Under the pieces are notes generated by a model. It was not told the origin of the DNA. It worked only from the letters and a program-made list of their open reading frames with translations, and made no database searches. From an uncultured Bacteroidia bacterium (GTDB lineage: Bacteria; Bacteroidota; Bacteroidia; Bacteroidales; Prolixibacteraceae), in assembly GCA_903905505.1 (NCBI GenBank), contig CAIVGL010000001.1:1-45230 (forward strand): a stretch of 45,230 bases of DNA. The letters are read 5' to 3'. Every line of letters begins with the position of its first letter. The first letter of the stretch is position 1. A program made the translations under genes and the position numbers. This document shows positions 16,838-25,029 of this stretch, in pieces.

Positions 16838-17212
16838 AATTAATAGTTTTTAAATTGTTATAAATTAAAGCGTTAAATCTTTTCAAGAAACATATTAAAA
16901 TATACAAGATTAACTTCTTGTGCGGCAACCAATATCCGCTAAATTGAGAAAGAACTTTCAGATTAAGCATGCTCACTCTTGAAGAATTGACCTCTTTGAA
17001 AATGGATCGCGATTTATATTTAATTTCTCGATCAAGAATCAAACTCTTAAAATGACAATTCGGTTCTATTTTCAGATTAAAAAGGAGCTTCAATATTTAA
17101 AGTTGAAATGCCTTTTTACAATCCTGAACCAAATCACTTTTTTTATTTGGATTGATTCCATACAATTATACTGTCGCCGGGAGGCGAAAGCAAGGCAATT
17201 TGATTATTTCAC

Positions 17213-17227
17213 ATTCTAAATTAGGAT
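17213..17227. promoter_or_regulatory. Inverted repeat, 7-1-7, copy 1
   Basis: ATTCTAA, one base, TTAGGAT: one mismatch from a perfect dyad. It is 61 bases from a perfect version and has the 7-1-7 layout of Fur/PerR-type boxes, though not their consensus. Confidence 0.35.
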
Positions 17228-17273
17228 TTACACCTACTTCACTGATAAACTTATAGATACATCCAAGCTTCAA

Positions 17274-17288
17274 ATTCTAATTTAGAAT
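17274..17288. promoter_or_regulatory. Inverted repeat, 7-1-7, copy 2
   Basis: ATTCTAA, one base, TTAGAAT: a perfect dyad. A site for a peroxide or metal sensor is tempting given the peroxiredoxin, but it lies over 430 bases from that start codon. Confidence 0.4.
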
Positions 17289-17407
17289 CACTGAAATACG
17301 GACTGAAAATGGCTGAAAAATTAATTTAATAATCTAATAATCAGTATTTTAAAAATAAAGCACTTTGGAATTATAAAATATTTTTACCGTGAAAATTAAT
17401 TCCTTGC

Positions 17408-17426
17408 AGTGTAAAAATATTACACT
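17408..17426. promoter_or_regulatory. Inverted repeat AGTGTAA-N5-TTACACT
   Basis: Perfect seven-base arms around AAATA. The TGTAA/TTACA core resembles CRP/FNR-family operators in general shape; no promoter could be tied to it. Confidence 0.35.
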
Positions 17427-17535
17427 TTCAGATTGCCGTAATTGACTATGAAATTTTCAAGACGGAAATGAATGTAAATTAGATTTACTTGGATTTCTGA
17501 GAGGGTAAAATAATAATTTAAGAAAAATTCACGCT

Positions 17536-18720
17536 TTAGGCTATAACTCCGGAGCCAATTAACTCCTCATTTTGGTACCAAGCGGCAAACTGTCCGGAGG
17601 TAATTCCGCGTTGATCGTCGTGAAAAAGGACAAATGCACCTTCGGGATGCATCATCATGGTCCCTTTTTCGAGGGGTTGACGGTACCGAATTCGGAATGA
17701 AAACTCTTGTTCTTGACCCACCGGCAATTCAAGATCGGGACGTACCCAATGAAGATCAGCAGTTGGGATAAATAAACCTTGTCGGAACAGGCCCGGGTGG
17801 TTCTTCCCCTCTCCAACATATAGTATATTGCGGCTCACATCAGAAGCGAGTACAAAAAGTGGCTCTTCATAACCACCAATATTCAAACCCTTACGCTGAC
17901 CGATGGTATAAAAGTGGGCTCCATTGTGAGTTCCAATAACCTTACCATGCCATGGCTTATAAGGGAATGCCGAGCATGCCTTAACTAAATCTTCTGGTTT
18001 CTCAATCACGATCCTTTTCTTCTCCATAAAGGGCGCAGGGATCTCGATGACATTCCCTTTTTTCGCTTCGAGTTGTTGTTGCAAGAAAACTGGAAGATCA
18101 ACTTTCCCAACAAAGCAAATACCTTGTGAATCTTTGCGCTCAGCAGTTATAAGTCCTTGCTCACGAGCTATCTCACGAACGGCTGGCTTTAAGAGATGAC
18201 CAATAGGAAATAATGATTTTGATAGTTGATACTGATTTAACTGGCATAGGAAATAACTCTGGTCTTTATTCCCATCTGAACCGGCAAGAAGCTGATAATA
18301 TTTTTTGTTATCTACTTCAATAACCCCACCTCTGCAATAATGACCTGTCGCTACATATTGAGCACCGAGCTCCATGGCCTTTGCCATAAAAAGATCAAAT
18401 TTAATCTCTCTATTGCACAGCACATCGGGATTTGGTGTACGTCCTTTTTCATATTCCGAAAACATATAATCAACCACCCGTTTTCGGTAGTCATCAGAAA
18501 GATCAACCACATGGAAAGGAATTTCTAATTTCTTGGCTATCATCTCAGCAAAAGTGAGATCATCTTCCCAGGTGCACCCAGCCGTAATTGATCCCGTATT
18601 TTCCTTCCAGTTAATCATAAACACACCGATCACCTCATACCCATCTTTTTTCAATAGGTATGCAGCTACGCTTGAATCAACGCCACCAGAAAGTCCAATT
18701 ACTACTTTGCCTTTGCTCAT
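17536..18720 (-). CDS. mnmA: tRNA-specific 2-thiouridylase MnmA
   Basis: ATP-dependent enzyme of 394 residues that installs sulfur at position 2 of the wobble uridine in Lys, Glu and Gln tRNAs. The PP-loop SGGVDSS sits at 11-17. The catalytic pair is Cys102 (in DVLCNREIKFD) and Cys202 (in SQGICFVGK), as in the bacterial enzyme that accepts sulfur by persulfide transfer. HFYTIGQRKGLNIGG marks the central domain, and a beta-barrel ends the protein. Length is slightly above the E. coli enzyme. The ATG at 18720 is only about seven bases from a -7 box, implying almost no leader. MnmD, acting on the same nucleotide, lies 7 kb away. Confidence 0.97.
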   Translation of the reverse strand: MSKGKVVIGLSGGVDSSVAAYLLKKDGYEVIGVFMINWKENTGSITAGCTWEDDLTFAEMIAKKLEIPFHVVDLSDDYRKRVVDYMFSEYEKGRTPNPDVLCNREIKFDLFMAKAMELGAQYVATGHYCRGGVIEVDNKKYYQLLAGSDGNKDQSYFLCQLNQYQLSKSLFPIGHLLKPAVREIAREQGLITAERKDSQGICFVGKVDLPVFLQQQLEAKKGNVIEIPAPFMEKKRIVIEKPEDLVKACSAFPYKPWHGKVIGTHNGAHFYTIGQRKGLNIGGYEEPLFVLASDVSRNILYVGEGKNHPGLFRQGLFIPTADLHWVRPDLELPVGQEQEFSFRIRYRQPLEKGTMMMHPEGAFVLFHDDQRGITSGQFAAWYQNEELIGSGVIA

Positions 18721-18727
18721 TAAGCGA

Positions 18728-18735
18728 CAAATTTA
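18728..18735 (-). promoter_or_regulatory. -7 box for mnmA
   Basis: Reads TAAATTTG on the minus strand, an exact TAnnTTTG match. The predicted start of transcription falls within a few bases of the ATG at 18720. No good -33 box was found. Confidence 0.5.
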
Positions 18736-18928
18736 CCGCTTTTGATTCAGAAAGAGTGCATACTGAAGAGTAAAACTTATATCCTAAGAGTTATCGACTT
18801 CCACTGACAATTCATATCATCCAAATCGCAATCCAATTTAAGCCGAGATCGATGAAAAAGATAAAAAAAAATTCAAGGTTATTTGGTCTAAGGTGGGAAT
18901 TAAGAAAAACAACAAAAGGAAATAATAT

Positions 18929-18936
18929 TAACTTTG
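18929..18936 (+). promoter_or_regulatory. -7 box for the Nramp transporter gene
   Basis: TAACTTTG, an exact TAnnTTTG match, ends four bases before the ATG at 18941, which predicts a leaderless transcript. No -33 box at the usual spacing. Confidence 0.45.
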
Positions 18937-18940
18937 CTCT

Positions 18941-20215
18941 ATGGTCAAATGGTTGGCTCATTATATTAAGAACATTGACCGAAAAGACTATCGGCCAAAG
19001 TTAGGAGGTCTTGAGATTCTAAAATATCTTGGGCCGGGCCTGCTTGTAACTGTGGGCTTTATAGATCCAGGGAACTGGGCTGCCAACCTTGGAGCAGGAG
19101 CTCAGTTTGGCTATGCACTCTTATGGATGGTTACCCTTTCAACCATCATGCTGATCCTGCTTCAACATAATGTAGCCCATCTAGGGATTGCGACCGGACT
19201 TTGTTTATCGGAGGCGACCACAAAATACATGAAACCTCGCTATTCCTTAGCGATATTATCGACTGCCATCATAGCGTCTATCTCAACCTCCTTGGCGGAG
19301 ATCCTTGGTGGAGCCATTGCCTTAAATATGCTAATAGGGATCCCAATTCGAGCGGGCGCAGTTCTAATGGTTGTTTTCGTATTAATCATGCTATTCACCA
19401 ATGGTTATAAGATGATCGAGAAATGGGTCATCGCCTTTGTTTCGATCATTGGTCTCTCCTTTTTATATGAACTTTCATTAGTTCATATCGACTGGGATAC
19501 TGCTATTCGATCTTGGGTTACCCCATGTTTTCCGAAAGGATCGATGATTATTATCATGAGTGTCTTAGGTGCCGTAGTTATGCCTCACAACCTTTTTCTG
19601 CATTCAGAGATTATTCAAAGTAGGCAATGGAACTTGCAAGATGAGAAGACAATCAAGAAAAGATTGAACTACGAATTTCTAGACACCATCATATCCATGA
19701 TTATTGGTTGGGCCATCAATAGTGCCATGATCTTATTGGCTGCCGCTAGTTTTTACAATGCAGGTATGGAGGTGAATGAATTGCAACAAGCCAAAAGTTT
19801 ATTAGGCCCATTGCTCGGGGAACATGCAGGTGTTGTATTTGCCATTGCGTTACTCTTCTCTGGGATAGCCTCTACCATAACCTCTGGAATGGCTGCTGGC
19901 TCTATATTTTCGGGGATCTTCAGCGAACCGTACGACAGCAATGACAACCATTCAAGGTTAGGGATTGCAATCTCGTTTGTCGTTGCTCTGCTCTTGATAT
20001 TTGTTATTTCAAATCCCTTCAATGGACTTATTTATTCTCAAATGGTTTTGAGTATTCAGCTGCCGATAACCATATTTGTTCAAGTCTGGCTTACTTCGTC
20101 CGAAAAGGTGATGGGCAAGTATAAAAACAGCCGGTTCTATTCCTTGTCCTTGTATTTCGTTGGAGCAATTGTTACAGCGTTGAATATTGCTCTCTTTATT
20201 AGCTTCTTCAATTAG
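18941..20215 (+). CDS. Nramp family divalent metal transporter
   Basis: Inner-membrane, probably proton-coupled Mn(II)/Fe(II) importer of 424 residues with about eleven hydrophobic segments. The metal-binding motif DPGN is at 42-45 on the first helix (FIDPGNWA) and MPHN at 214-217 on the sixth helix, the two conserved Nramp elements; the Met of the second motif is the usual soft ligand for transition metals. The GGAIALNMLIGIP region follows the family. No MntR or Fur box was recognised upstream. A methyltransferase gene starts 14 bases after the stop, so the two are probably co-transcribed. Mn versus Fe preference is not readable from sequence. Confidence 0.95.
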   Translation: MVKWLAHYIKNIDRKDYRPKLGGLEILKYLGPGLLVTVGFIDPGNWAANLGAGAQFGYALLWMVTLSTIMLILLQHNVAHLGIATGLCLSEATTKYMKPRYSLAILSTAIIASISTSLAEILGGAIALNMLIGIPIRAGAVLMVVFVLIMLFTNGYKMIEKWVIAFVSIIGLSFLYELSLVHIDWDTAIRSWVTPCFPKGSMIIIMSVLGAVVMPHNLFLHSEIIQSRQWNLQDEKTIKKRLNYEFLDTIISMIIGWAINSAMILLAAASFYNAGMEVNELQQAKSLLGPLLGEHAGVVFAIALLFSGIASTITSGMAAGSIFSGIFSEPYDSNDNHSRLGIAISFVVALLLIFVISNPFNGLIYSQMVLSIQLPITIFVQVWLTSSEKVMGKYKNSRFYSLSLYFVGAIVTALNIALFISFFN

Positions 20216-20229
20216 TTATAAGCTAGCGA

Positions 20230-20955
20230 ATGCCCCTCTTAAAGAAAGTCAACGATCCAATTGGACAGGCAATTTGGGATTATGCAAATGGTATCTGCAA
20301 AGATTCAATCGTCGTTAAATCTGAAATAGCCGAAGACGATGTGTTGCTCCCCTCCTATTTCTTCAGAGAATATGATCAAATGCCTATCCAGGAACAAAAA
20401 GCGTTAAGTCTTTGTCGCGGACGCATACTCGATGTGGGTGCAGGAGCAGGGGCTCATACCTTATGGCTGCAAGAAAAAGCACACTCCGTTGATGCGCTTG
20501 AGATATCAGAGTTGTCGTGTGATACGATGATAAAACGAGGAGTGAAAAATGTCATCCTGCAAGATATCTTTACTTACAAAGATCAGAAATACGATACGAT
20601 ACTGATGCTTATGAATGGCGCAGGGCTAGCGAAAACGCTACCTGGACTAACAACGCTATTAAATCATCTAAAAACATTGCTTCACCCAGAAGGGAAAATC
20701 CTCATTGATTCCTCTGATCTACTCTATTTATTTGAAGATGAAGATGGGGAGACTTGGGTCGACCTAGCCTCTGAGACCTACTATGGGGAGATCGACTATC
20801 AGCTTACTTACAAGTCAATCGTAGGACAGCCTTTCACATGGTTGTTTGTAGACCAAGAGACGCTTAGCCATTGTGCACAGGCGACAGGATTTAGGGTCAC
20901 GGAAATATCAAAAGGAGATCATTTCGACTTTTTGCTCGAATTGGCCTTAGCGTAG
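20230..20955 (+). CDS. Class I SAM-dependent methyltransferase
   Basis: Putative methyltransferase of 241 residues. The Rossmann motif I, RILDVGAGAGAHTLWL (residues 65-80), binds S-adenosylmethionine; an acidic residue in VDALEIS ends the next strand, and DTILMLMNGAG fits motif IV. The C-terminal half is specific to this protein and gives no substrate clue; a small-molecule methylase is as likely as an RNA or protein methylase. No signal peptide. The 14-base spacing from the Nramp gene suggests joint transcription, but a functional link is unproven. It converges with the OmpA-family gene. Confidence 0.82.
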   Translation: MPLLKKVNDPIGQAIWDYANGICKDSIVVKSEIAEDDVLLPSYFFREYDQMPIQEQKALSLCRGRILDVGAGAGAHTLWLQEKAHSVDALEISELSCDTMIKRGVKNVILQDIFTYKDQKYDTILMLMNGAGLAKTLPGLTTLLNHLKTLLHPEGKILIDSSDLLYLFEDEDGETWVDLASETYYGEIDYQLTYKSIVGQPFTWLFVDQETLSHCAQATGFRVTEISKGDHFDFLLELALA

Positions 20956-20983
20956 TTTGAGAAGCGTTTAATAAGAGGTTTTC

Positions 20984-22906
20984 CTATTCAACTATTTTAA
21001 ATTCAGTCCTTCTATTTTGGGCTCTACCCTCTTCTGTTTTATTATCGGCCACTGGACGATCAAAGCCATACCCTTTGCTGTAAACTCTTTTCTGTCCAAT
21101 TCCATTGTCGGTTAGATATTTAGCCACGGTGGAGGCCCTTTTCTCTGATAAGACCTTATTGTATTGATCTGTACCTTGATCATCGGTATGCCCACCAATC
21201 TCGACATGAACTTTAGGGTTCTTGTTGAGAAATTCGACCATCTCTTTTAATTGACCATTCGACTCAGGCTTTAATTGATAGGAATCCGTTTCGAAAAAAA
21301 TATTTTTAAGCACGGTTATTTTCCCAACCTCTATCGGATCAAGGGAAATAACCAAACTGATTGGTTTTATTCGATCAGCAGCCTCCATCAGGTTATAATT
21401 TTCCGAGTGAAAGAGATAACCCTCTTTGGATATATTAAACCCATAATTATGGCCACTAGTCAGACAAAATAGAAACTCACCTTCATTCTCAAAGGGATAT
21501 TGATGTTGGATTTGGACATTGGCAGTTAGATCATTTAGCACAACATCAGAGGCCAGTGCTAAATTCGTTTTGCGATCTATCACCTTACATTTTACCCAAG
21601 AGGTTTTATGTGGTTTTAACTTCTCTGGCATCGGGAAAGTAAAGATATCGCGACCTCCAAAGCCTCTATCGCTAGCGGTATACCAAGCACGATCACCCGA
21701 AACATCAACGATCAATCCCTCCTCATTCGCATTGGTATTTAGAGGGTATCCTAGATTCAGAGGTAGCATCTTGCCGATATTGTCTAACCTAAAAACGAAA
21801 AGATCATTCCCACCTAGTCCGGGCCAAAAGTCAGAGGCAAAATAAAGCGTCTTTCCATCTGGATGAATAAAGGGGGAGAGTTCATTTCCTAGCGTGTTAA
21901 GCTGCGACATATTAGAGACCTTCCCATAAACAGGGAATCCTTTGATTGAGACTCCTATTCGTTCAGCTCGCCAGATGTCCATCTTACCAACGCCTCCAGA
22001 CCGATTACTTGTAAAATAGAGCCATTTACCATCTGCAGAAACAGATGGCTGAGATTCCCAAGCCCCGCTATTAACTGGTGCACCAAGATTAATCGGTTCA
22101 GACCAAATACCATTCTGCTTTACCGACATATAAATATCACAACTGCCAAAACCATTAGGTCTGCCACATCCGGTAAAAAACAACAAACGCCCATCAGCAG
22201 ATAAGGATTGTGCCCCTTCATTATCCATGGTATTAATAGGTGGCCCTATAGGAGTGGCCACTTGCCATCCAGCAGAATCCTTATAAGAGACGAAAAAATC
22301 TTCCTGTGGATGGGCCAGTAATCTACCATAATAATCTGCTTTTAATAAGCGGGTAAAGACAATGGTATTACCCTCTCCATTTAAACTTGGCCAATAATCA
22401 TCTGCATCAGAATTTATTGCAGGACCAGCATTGTCAGGATGAAAAGACATTGGTGACTGAACCGCTGAAACCGAAAAACGACAAGACTCTAACAATCGGT
22501 TTTCAACAGTGGTAAGCGCAGGTTTAAGTTGAGCATAATGGACTATATTTTTCAAGGCGTCATCATACAAAACATTGGCATACAGGAGCTCAGCTAAAAA
22601 CTTATACCCATCTGGGTACTGATCTCCACTAACTTTCAAACCGGCCTCTAGAACCGCTTGTTCCTTTTGAAGATTATTTTGCTCGTGGTAAATGTCGGCT
22701 AAACCGAAATAAGCCATAAAAAAGGGTGGGTCTTTTTTGATGATATTGAGAAGCAAATTTATAGCATGTGTCTGGTCACCAGACTGAGCAAGTAATTTAG
22801 CATCGTTGTAGAGCGTATTCGACTTCTTGTTTAATACATCCCGACTTTGCGCCTGACCGGTCAGTAGTATGCCATAAAAAAACAGGAAACAAAAAAGACG
22901 AATCAT
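20984..22906 (-). CDS. TPR/PD40/OmpA-family envelope protein, PorE-like layout
   Basis: Cell-envelope protein of 640 residues. A signal peptide (1-19, ending TGQAQ) has no lipobox cysteine. TPR-like helices cover about 25-140, PD40 beta-propeller repeats about 165-410 (for example DGKWLYFTSNRSGGVGKMDIW and similar blades), a carboxypeptidase-regulatory-like beta domain about 425-520, and an OmpA C-terminal peptidoglycan-binding domain about 530-640 (HTDDQGTDQYNKVLSEKRA, GYGFDRPV, NRRTEF). This order equals that of PorE from the type IX secretion system, although many paralogues share it and PorE is a lipoprotein. The most likely role is anchoring an outer-membrane complex to peptidoglycan. 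Confidence 0.9.
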   Translation of the reverse strand: MIRLFCFLFFYGILLTGQAQSRDVLNKKSNTLYNDAKLLAQSGDQTHAINLLLNIIKKDPPFFMAYFGLADIYHEQNNLQKEQAVLEAGLKVSGDQYPDGYKFLAELLYANVLYDDALKNIVHYAQLKPALTTVENRLLESCRFSVSAVQSPMSFHPDNAGPAINSDADDYWPSLNGEGNTIVFTRLLKADYYGRLLAHPQEDFFVSYKDSAGWQVATPIGPPINTMDNEGAQSLSADGRLLFFTGCGRPNGFGSCDIYMSVKQNGIWSEPINLGAPVNSGAWESQPSVSADGKWLYFTSNRSGGVGKMDIWRAERIGVSIKGFPVYGKVSNMSQLNTLGNELSPFIHPDGKTLYFASDFWPGLGGNDLFVFRLDNIGKMLPLNLGYPLNTNANEEGLIVDVSGDRAWYTASDRGFGGRDIFTFPMPEKLKPHKTSWVKCKVIDRKTNLALASDVVLNDLTANVQIQHQYPFENEGEFLFCLTSGHNYGFNISKEGYLFHSENYNLMEAADRIKPISLVISLDPIEVGKITVLKNIFFETDSYQLKPESNGQLKEMVEFLNKNPKVHVEIGGHTDDQGTDQYNKVLSEKRASTVAKYLTDNGIGQKRVYSKGYGFDRPVADNKTEEGRAQNRRTEFKIVE

Positions 22907-22944
22907 AGCAATCTGAGTAATTAGACCAACACCTTAATTTAAGT

Positions 22945-22952
22945 CAAAGTTA
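22945..22952 (-). promoter_or_regulatory. -7 box for the OmpA-family gene
   Basis: Reads TAACTTTG on the minus strand, matching TAnnTTTG, with a predicted leader of about 34 bases. A -33 box was not recognised. Confidence 0.4.
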
Positions 22953-23030
22953 ATCGTAATGCAGGAAATAAACCGAACATTTAATAAATAACAGCAGACA
23001 TTTTTTTAACGAATCAATTTCCACACAACA

Positions 23031-23066
23031 AAAAGGCCGCCTCGAAAATTTCGAAGCGGCCTTTTT
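23031..23066 (-). terminator. Intrinsic terminator of fba
   Basis: GGCCGCCTCGAAA pairs with TTTCGAAGCGGCC with one mismatch, flanked by AAAAA on the left and TTTTT on the right. It lies 20 bases after the aldolase stop on the minus strand and could act in both directions. Confidence 0.85.
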
Positions 23067-23086
23067 ATATTTTATTGATAGTCGAC

Positions 23087-24166
23087 TTATAAGCTATTGA
23101 TCGCGTTTAAGTCATCGAAAGCTTGTCTTAAACGAGCGATAAGCGCTTCTTCACCCTTACGTAACCAAACGCGAGGATCGTAGTATTTCTTATTTGGTTT
23201 TTCAGCCCCTTCTGGATTCCCAATTTGCCCTTGTAGGTATGGACGGTTAGCAGCTTCAAAGCCTCTTACGCCATCCCAATAAGCCCATTGTGTATCGGTA
23301 TCAATATTCATTTTGATTACGCCGTATCCAATTGCTTCACGAATTTCAGCATGTGATGAACCTGATCCACCGTGGAACACAAAGTTTACTGGATGAGAAT
23401 CACTCATGCCAAGTTTTGCTTTAATAAAATCTTGTGAATTTTTCAAGATCACTGGAGCAAGCTTAACATTTCCTGGTTTGTAAACCCCGTGAACGTTGCC
23501 AAATGAAGCCGCAACGGTAAAGTTCGGAGATACTTTGCTAAGCTCTTCGTAAGCATAACAAACATGCTCTGGCTGAGTATAAAGCAAGCTATTATCAACA
23601 TCGCTGTTGTCAACGCCATCTTCTTCACCACCAGTAATACCAAGCTCTATTTCAAGAGTCATTCCAATTTTAGACATACGCTCTAAATAGCGTTTGCTGA
23701 TCTCGATATTCTCTTCGATAGGCTCCTCAGAAAGGTCTAACATATGAGAACTGAAAAGTGGCTTACCTGTTTCAGCAAAATGTTTCTCACTTGCATCTAA
23801 AAGACCATCTATCCAAGGAAGTAATTTTTTCGCAGCATGATCGGTATGCAGGATAACATAAGCTCCATAAGCTTCAGCAAGGGTATGGATATGTTTTGCT
23901 CCGGCAATGGCACCTAAGATAGCAGCTTGCTGACCTTCAAGTTTTAAACCCTTACCTGCATTAAACGCAGCACCACCGTTAGAAAATTGAATCATAACCG
24001 GTGCATTGACTGCTACTGCAGCCTCTATCACTGCATTAACGGTTGAAGATCCAACTACGTTAACGGCAGGAATAGCAAATCCATTAGCTTTAGCAACTTG
24101 AAAAACATACTGTAAGTCAGTACCGGTCACAACGCCAGGCTTTACAACATCTGATATTTTATTCAT
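23087..24166 (-). CDS. fbaA: Class IIA fructose-bisphosphate aldolase
   Basis: Zinc-dependent glycolytic and gluconeogenic aldolase of 359 residues, the same length as E. coli FbaA and close to it from the first residues (VKPGVVTG, VFQVAKANGF, FSNGGAAF). HTDHAAKK gives the zinc ligand His110 and catalytic Asp109 at the same numbers as in the E. coli enzyme; VFHGGSGSS and NIDTDTQWAYW supply phosphate and substrate-binding segments. Cytoplasmic. It is transcribed alone from a well-formed promoter and ends in a terminator. An inverted repeat overlaps the -7 box, which may indicate control. Confidence 0.97.
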   Translation of the reverse strand: MNKISDVVKPGVVTGTDLQYVFQVAKANGFAIPAVNVVGSSTVNAVIEAAVAVNAPVMIQFSNGGAAFNAGKGLKLEGQQAAILGAIAGAKHIHTLAEAYGAYVILHTDHAAKKLLPWIDGLLDASEKHFAETGKPLFSSHMLDLSEEPIEENIEISKRYLERMSKIGMTLEIELGITGGEEDGVDNSDVDNSLLYTQPEHVCYAYEELSKVSPNFTVAASFGNVHGVYKPGNVKLAPVILKNSQDFIKAKLGMSDSHPVNFVFHGGSGSSHAEIREAIGYGVIKMNIDTDTQWAYWDGVRGFEAANRPYLQGQIGNPEGAEKPNKKYYDPRVWLRKGEEALIARLRQAFDDLNAINSL

Positions 24167-24180
24167 AACTCTATAATTAA

Positions 24181-24195
24181 TTTGTAAAGTACAAA
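24181..24195. promoter_or_regulatory. Inverted repeat TTTGTA-N3-TACAAA at the fba promoter
   Basis: TTTGTA, AAG, TACAAA. It overlaps the fba -7 box. The half-site resembles that of the GntR operators but the spacer is three rather than two bases, so a different regulator, or none, is more likely. Confidence 0.35.
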
Positions 24196-24222
24196 TTTAC
24201 GTCAATATTGTAACTAAACAAA
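24192..24222 (-). promoter_or_regulatory. Promoter of fba
   Basis: On the minus strand: TTTG (24222-24219), 19 bases, TAAATTTG (24199-24192). Both boxes match the Bacteroidota pattern. The predicted leader is about 20 bases. Confidence 0.75.
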
Positions 24223-24300
24223 CCAAAAAAGATTAAAATTAGGTTACAAAAGTCTGGGTGGGTTAATATAAGATATCCCTAGACAACTTTAACAGGCGGA

Positions 24301-24915
24301 CTACTCGATCAGATCGCCCTTCCCTTGGCGGATTATAGCAGGTTCATGATCGGTACAATCCACGACTGTCGAATGGATATTCCCTCCAAAACCGCCATCC
24401 ACAACAAGATCAACCAGATCACGAAACTTCTCATAAATAAGCTCCGGATCGGTTGTATATTCGATGATCTCATCATCATCCCTTACAGAGGTCGAAAGAA
24501 TTGGATTCCCAAGCTCGTTAACGATTTCTCGAATTATTGAGTTGTCTGGAATACGAATACCAATGCTCTTTTTGGTATTCCGAAATAGCTTTGGAATATG
24601 ACTATTAGCCTTTAAAATAAAGGTGAAAGGTCCAGGAAGATTTCTTTTCAGCAGCTTGAAAATTCCATTTGGGATCGGGGTACAATACTCAGAAATCGTA
24701 CTTAAGTCATAAAATAAAAATGAAAAATTAGCCTTTTCGGGCTGAACCTTTTTGATCATCGCTACGCGGGCTATCGCCTTGGGATTGGTTATATCACACC
24801 CAATCCCATAAATAGTATCCGTAGGAAAGATGACAACCCCTCCATTACGCAACACCTCAACAACTTTTAGGATGTCTTTCGGATTAGGATTTTCAGGATA
24901 GATTCGAATCAGCAT
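24301..24915 (-). CDS. Sua5/YciO/YrdC family protein, probable threonylcarbamoyl-AMP synthase
   Basis: Protein of 204 residues from the chosen start, with the family core GGVVIFPTDTIYGIGCDI, the KKVQPEKANFSFLFYDL segment and LPGPFTFIL. Family members make threonylcarbamoyl-AMP, the first step of the universal t6A37 tRNA modification; YciO-type paralogues share the fold but may have other roles, and this short form without a Sua5 C-terminal domain could be either. The frame continues up to a TTG at 24990, but the added residues are unlike the family, and ATG at 24915 gives the standard N-terminus MLIRIYPENPN. Divergent from mnmD. Confidence 0.9.
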   Translation of the reverse strand: MLIRIYPENPNPKDILKVVEVLRNGGVVIFPTDTIYGIGCDITNPKAIARVAMIKKVQPEKANFSFLFYDLSTISEYCTPIPNGIFKLLKRNLPGPFTFILKANSHIPKLFRNTKKSIGIRIPDNSIIREIVNELGNPILSTSVRDDDEIIEYTTDPELIYEKFRDLVDLVVDGGFGGNIHSTVVDCTDHEPAIIRQGKGDLIE

Positions 24916-25029
24916 AGCCAGTCTTAGATTGGAAAGTGCAAGGATAAAATACCATACGAAAGTATGAATATTTCGTGGTATTTTTGCCAAATACGTTGAA
25001 TCAATTGGCTTAATATTCAGATCTCAGAT

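Larger units (their letters stand above)
16838..17535. other. Long intergenic region upstream of the peroxiredoxin
   Basis: 698 AT-rich bases between the mnmA stop and the peroxiredoxin start. No supported gene was seen: a 109-residue frame at 16764-17093 overlaps the peroxiredoxin signal sequence and looks random. The region holds two related ATTCTAA dyads (17213-17227, 17274-17288), one AGTGTAA dyad (17408-17426) and a small GC-rich hairpin (17174-17187). A long leader, regulatory region or small RNA is possible. Confidence 0.6.

Noticed and set aside
16764-17093. 109-residue frame on the minus strand before the peroxiredoxin
   Set aside because: Overlaps the peroxiredoxin signal sequence in another frame, low-complexity residues, no family likeness.
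24916-24990. TTG start of the Sua5/YrdC protein at 24990
   Set aside because: Adds 25 residues unrelated to the family; ATG 24915 matches the usual start.
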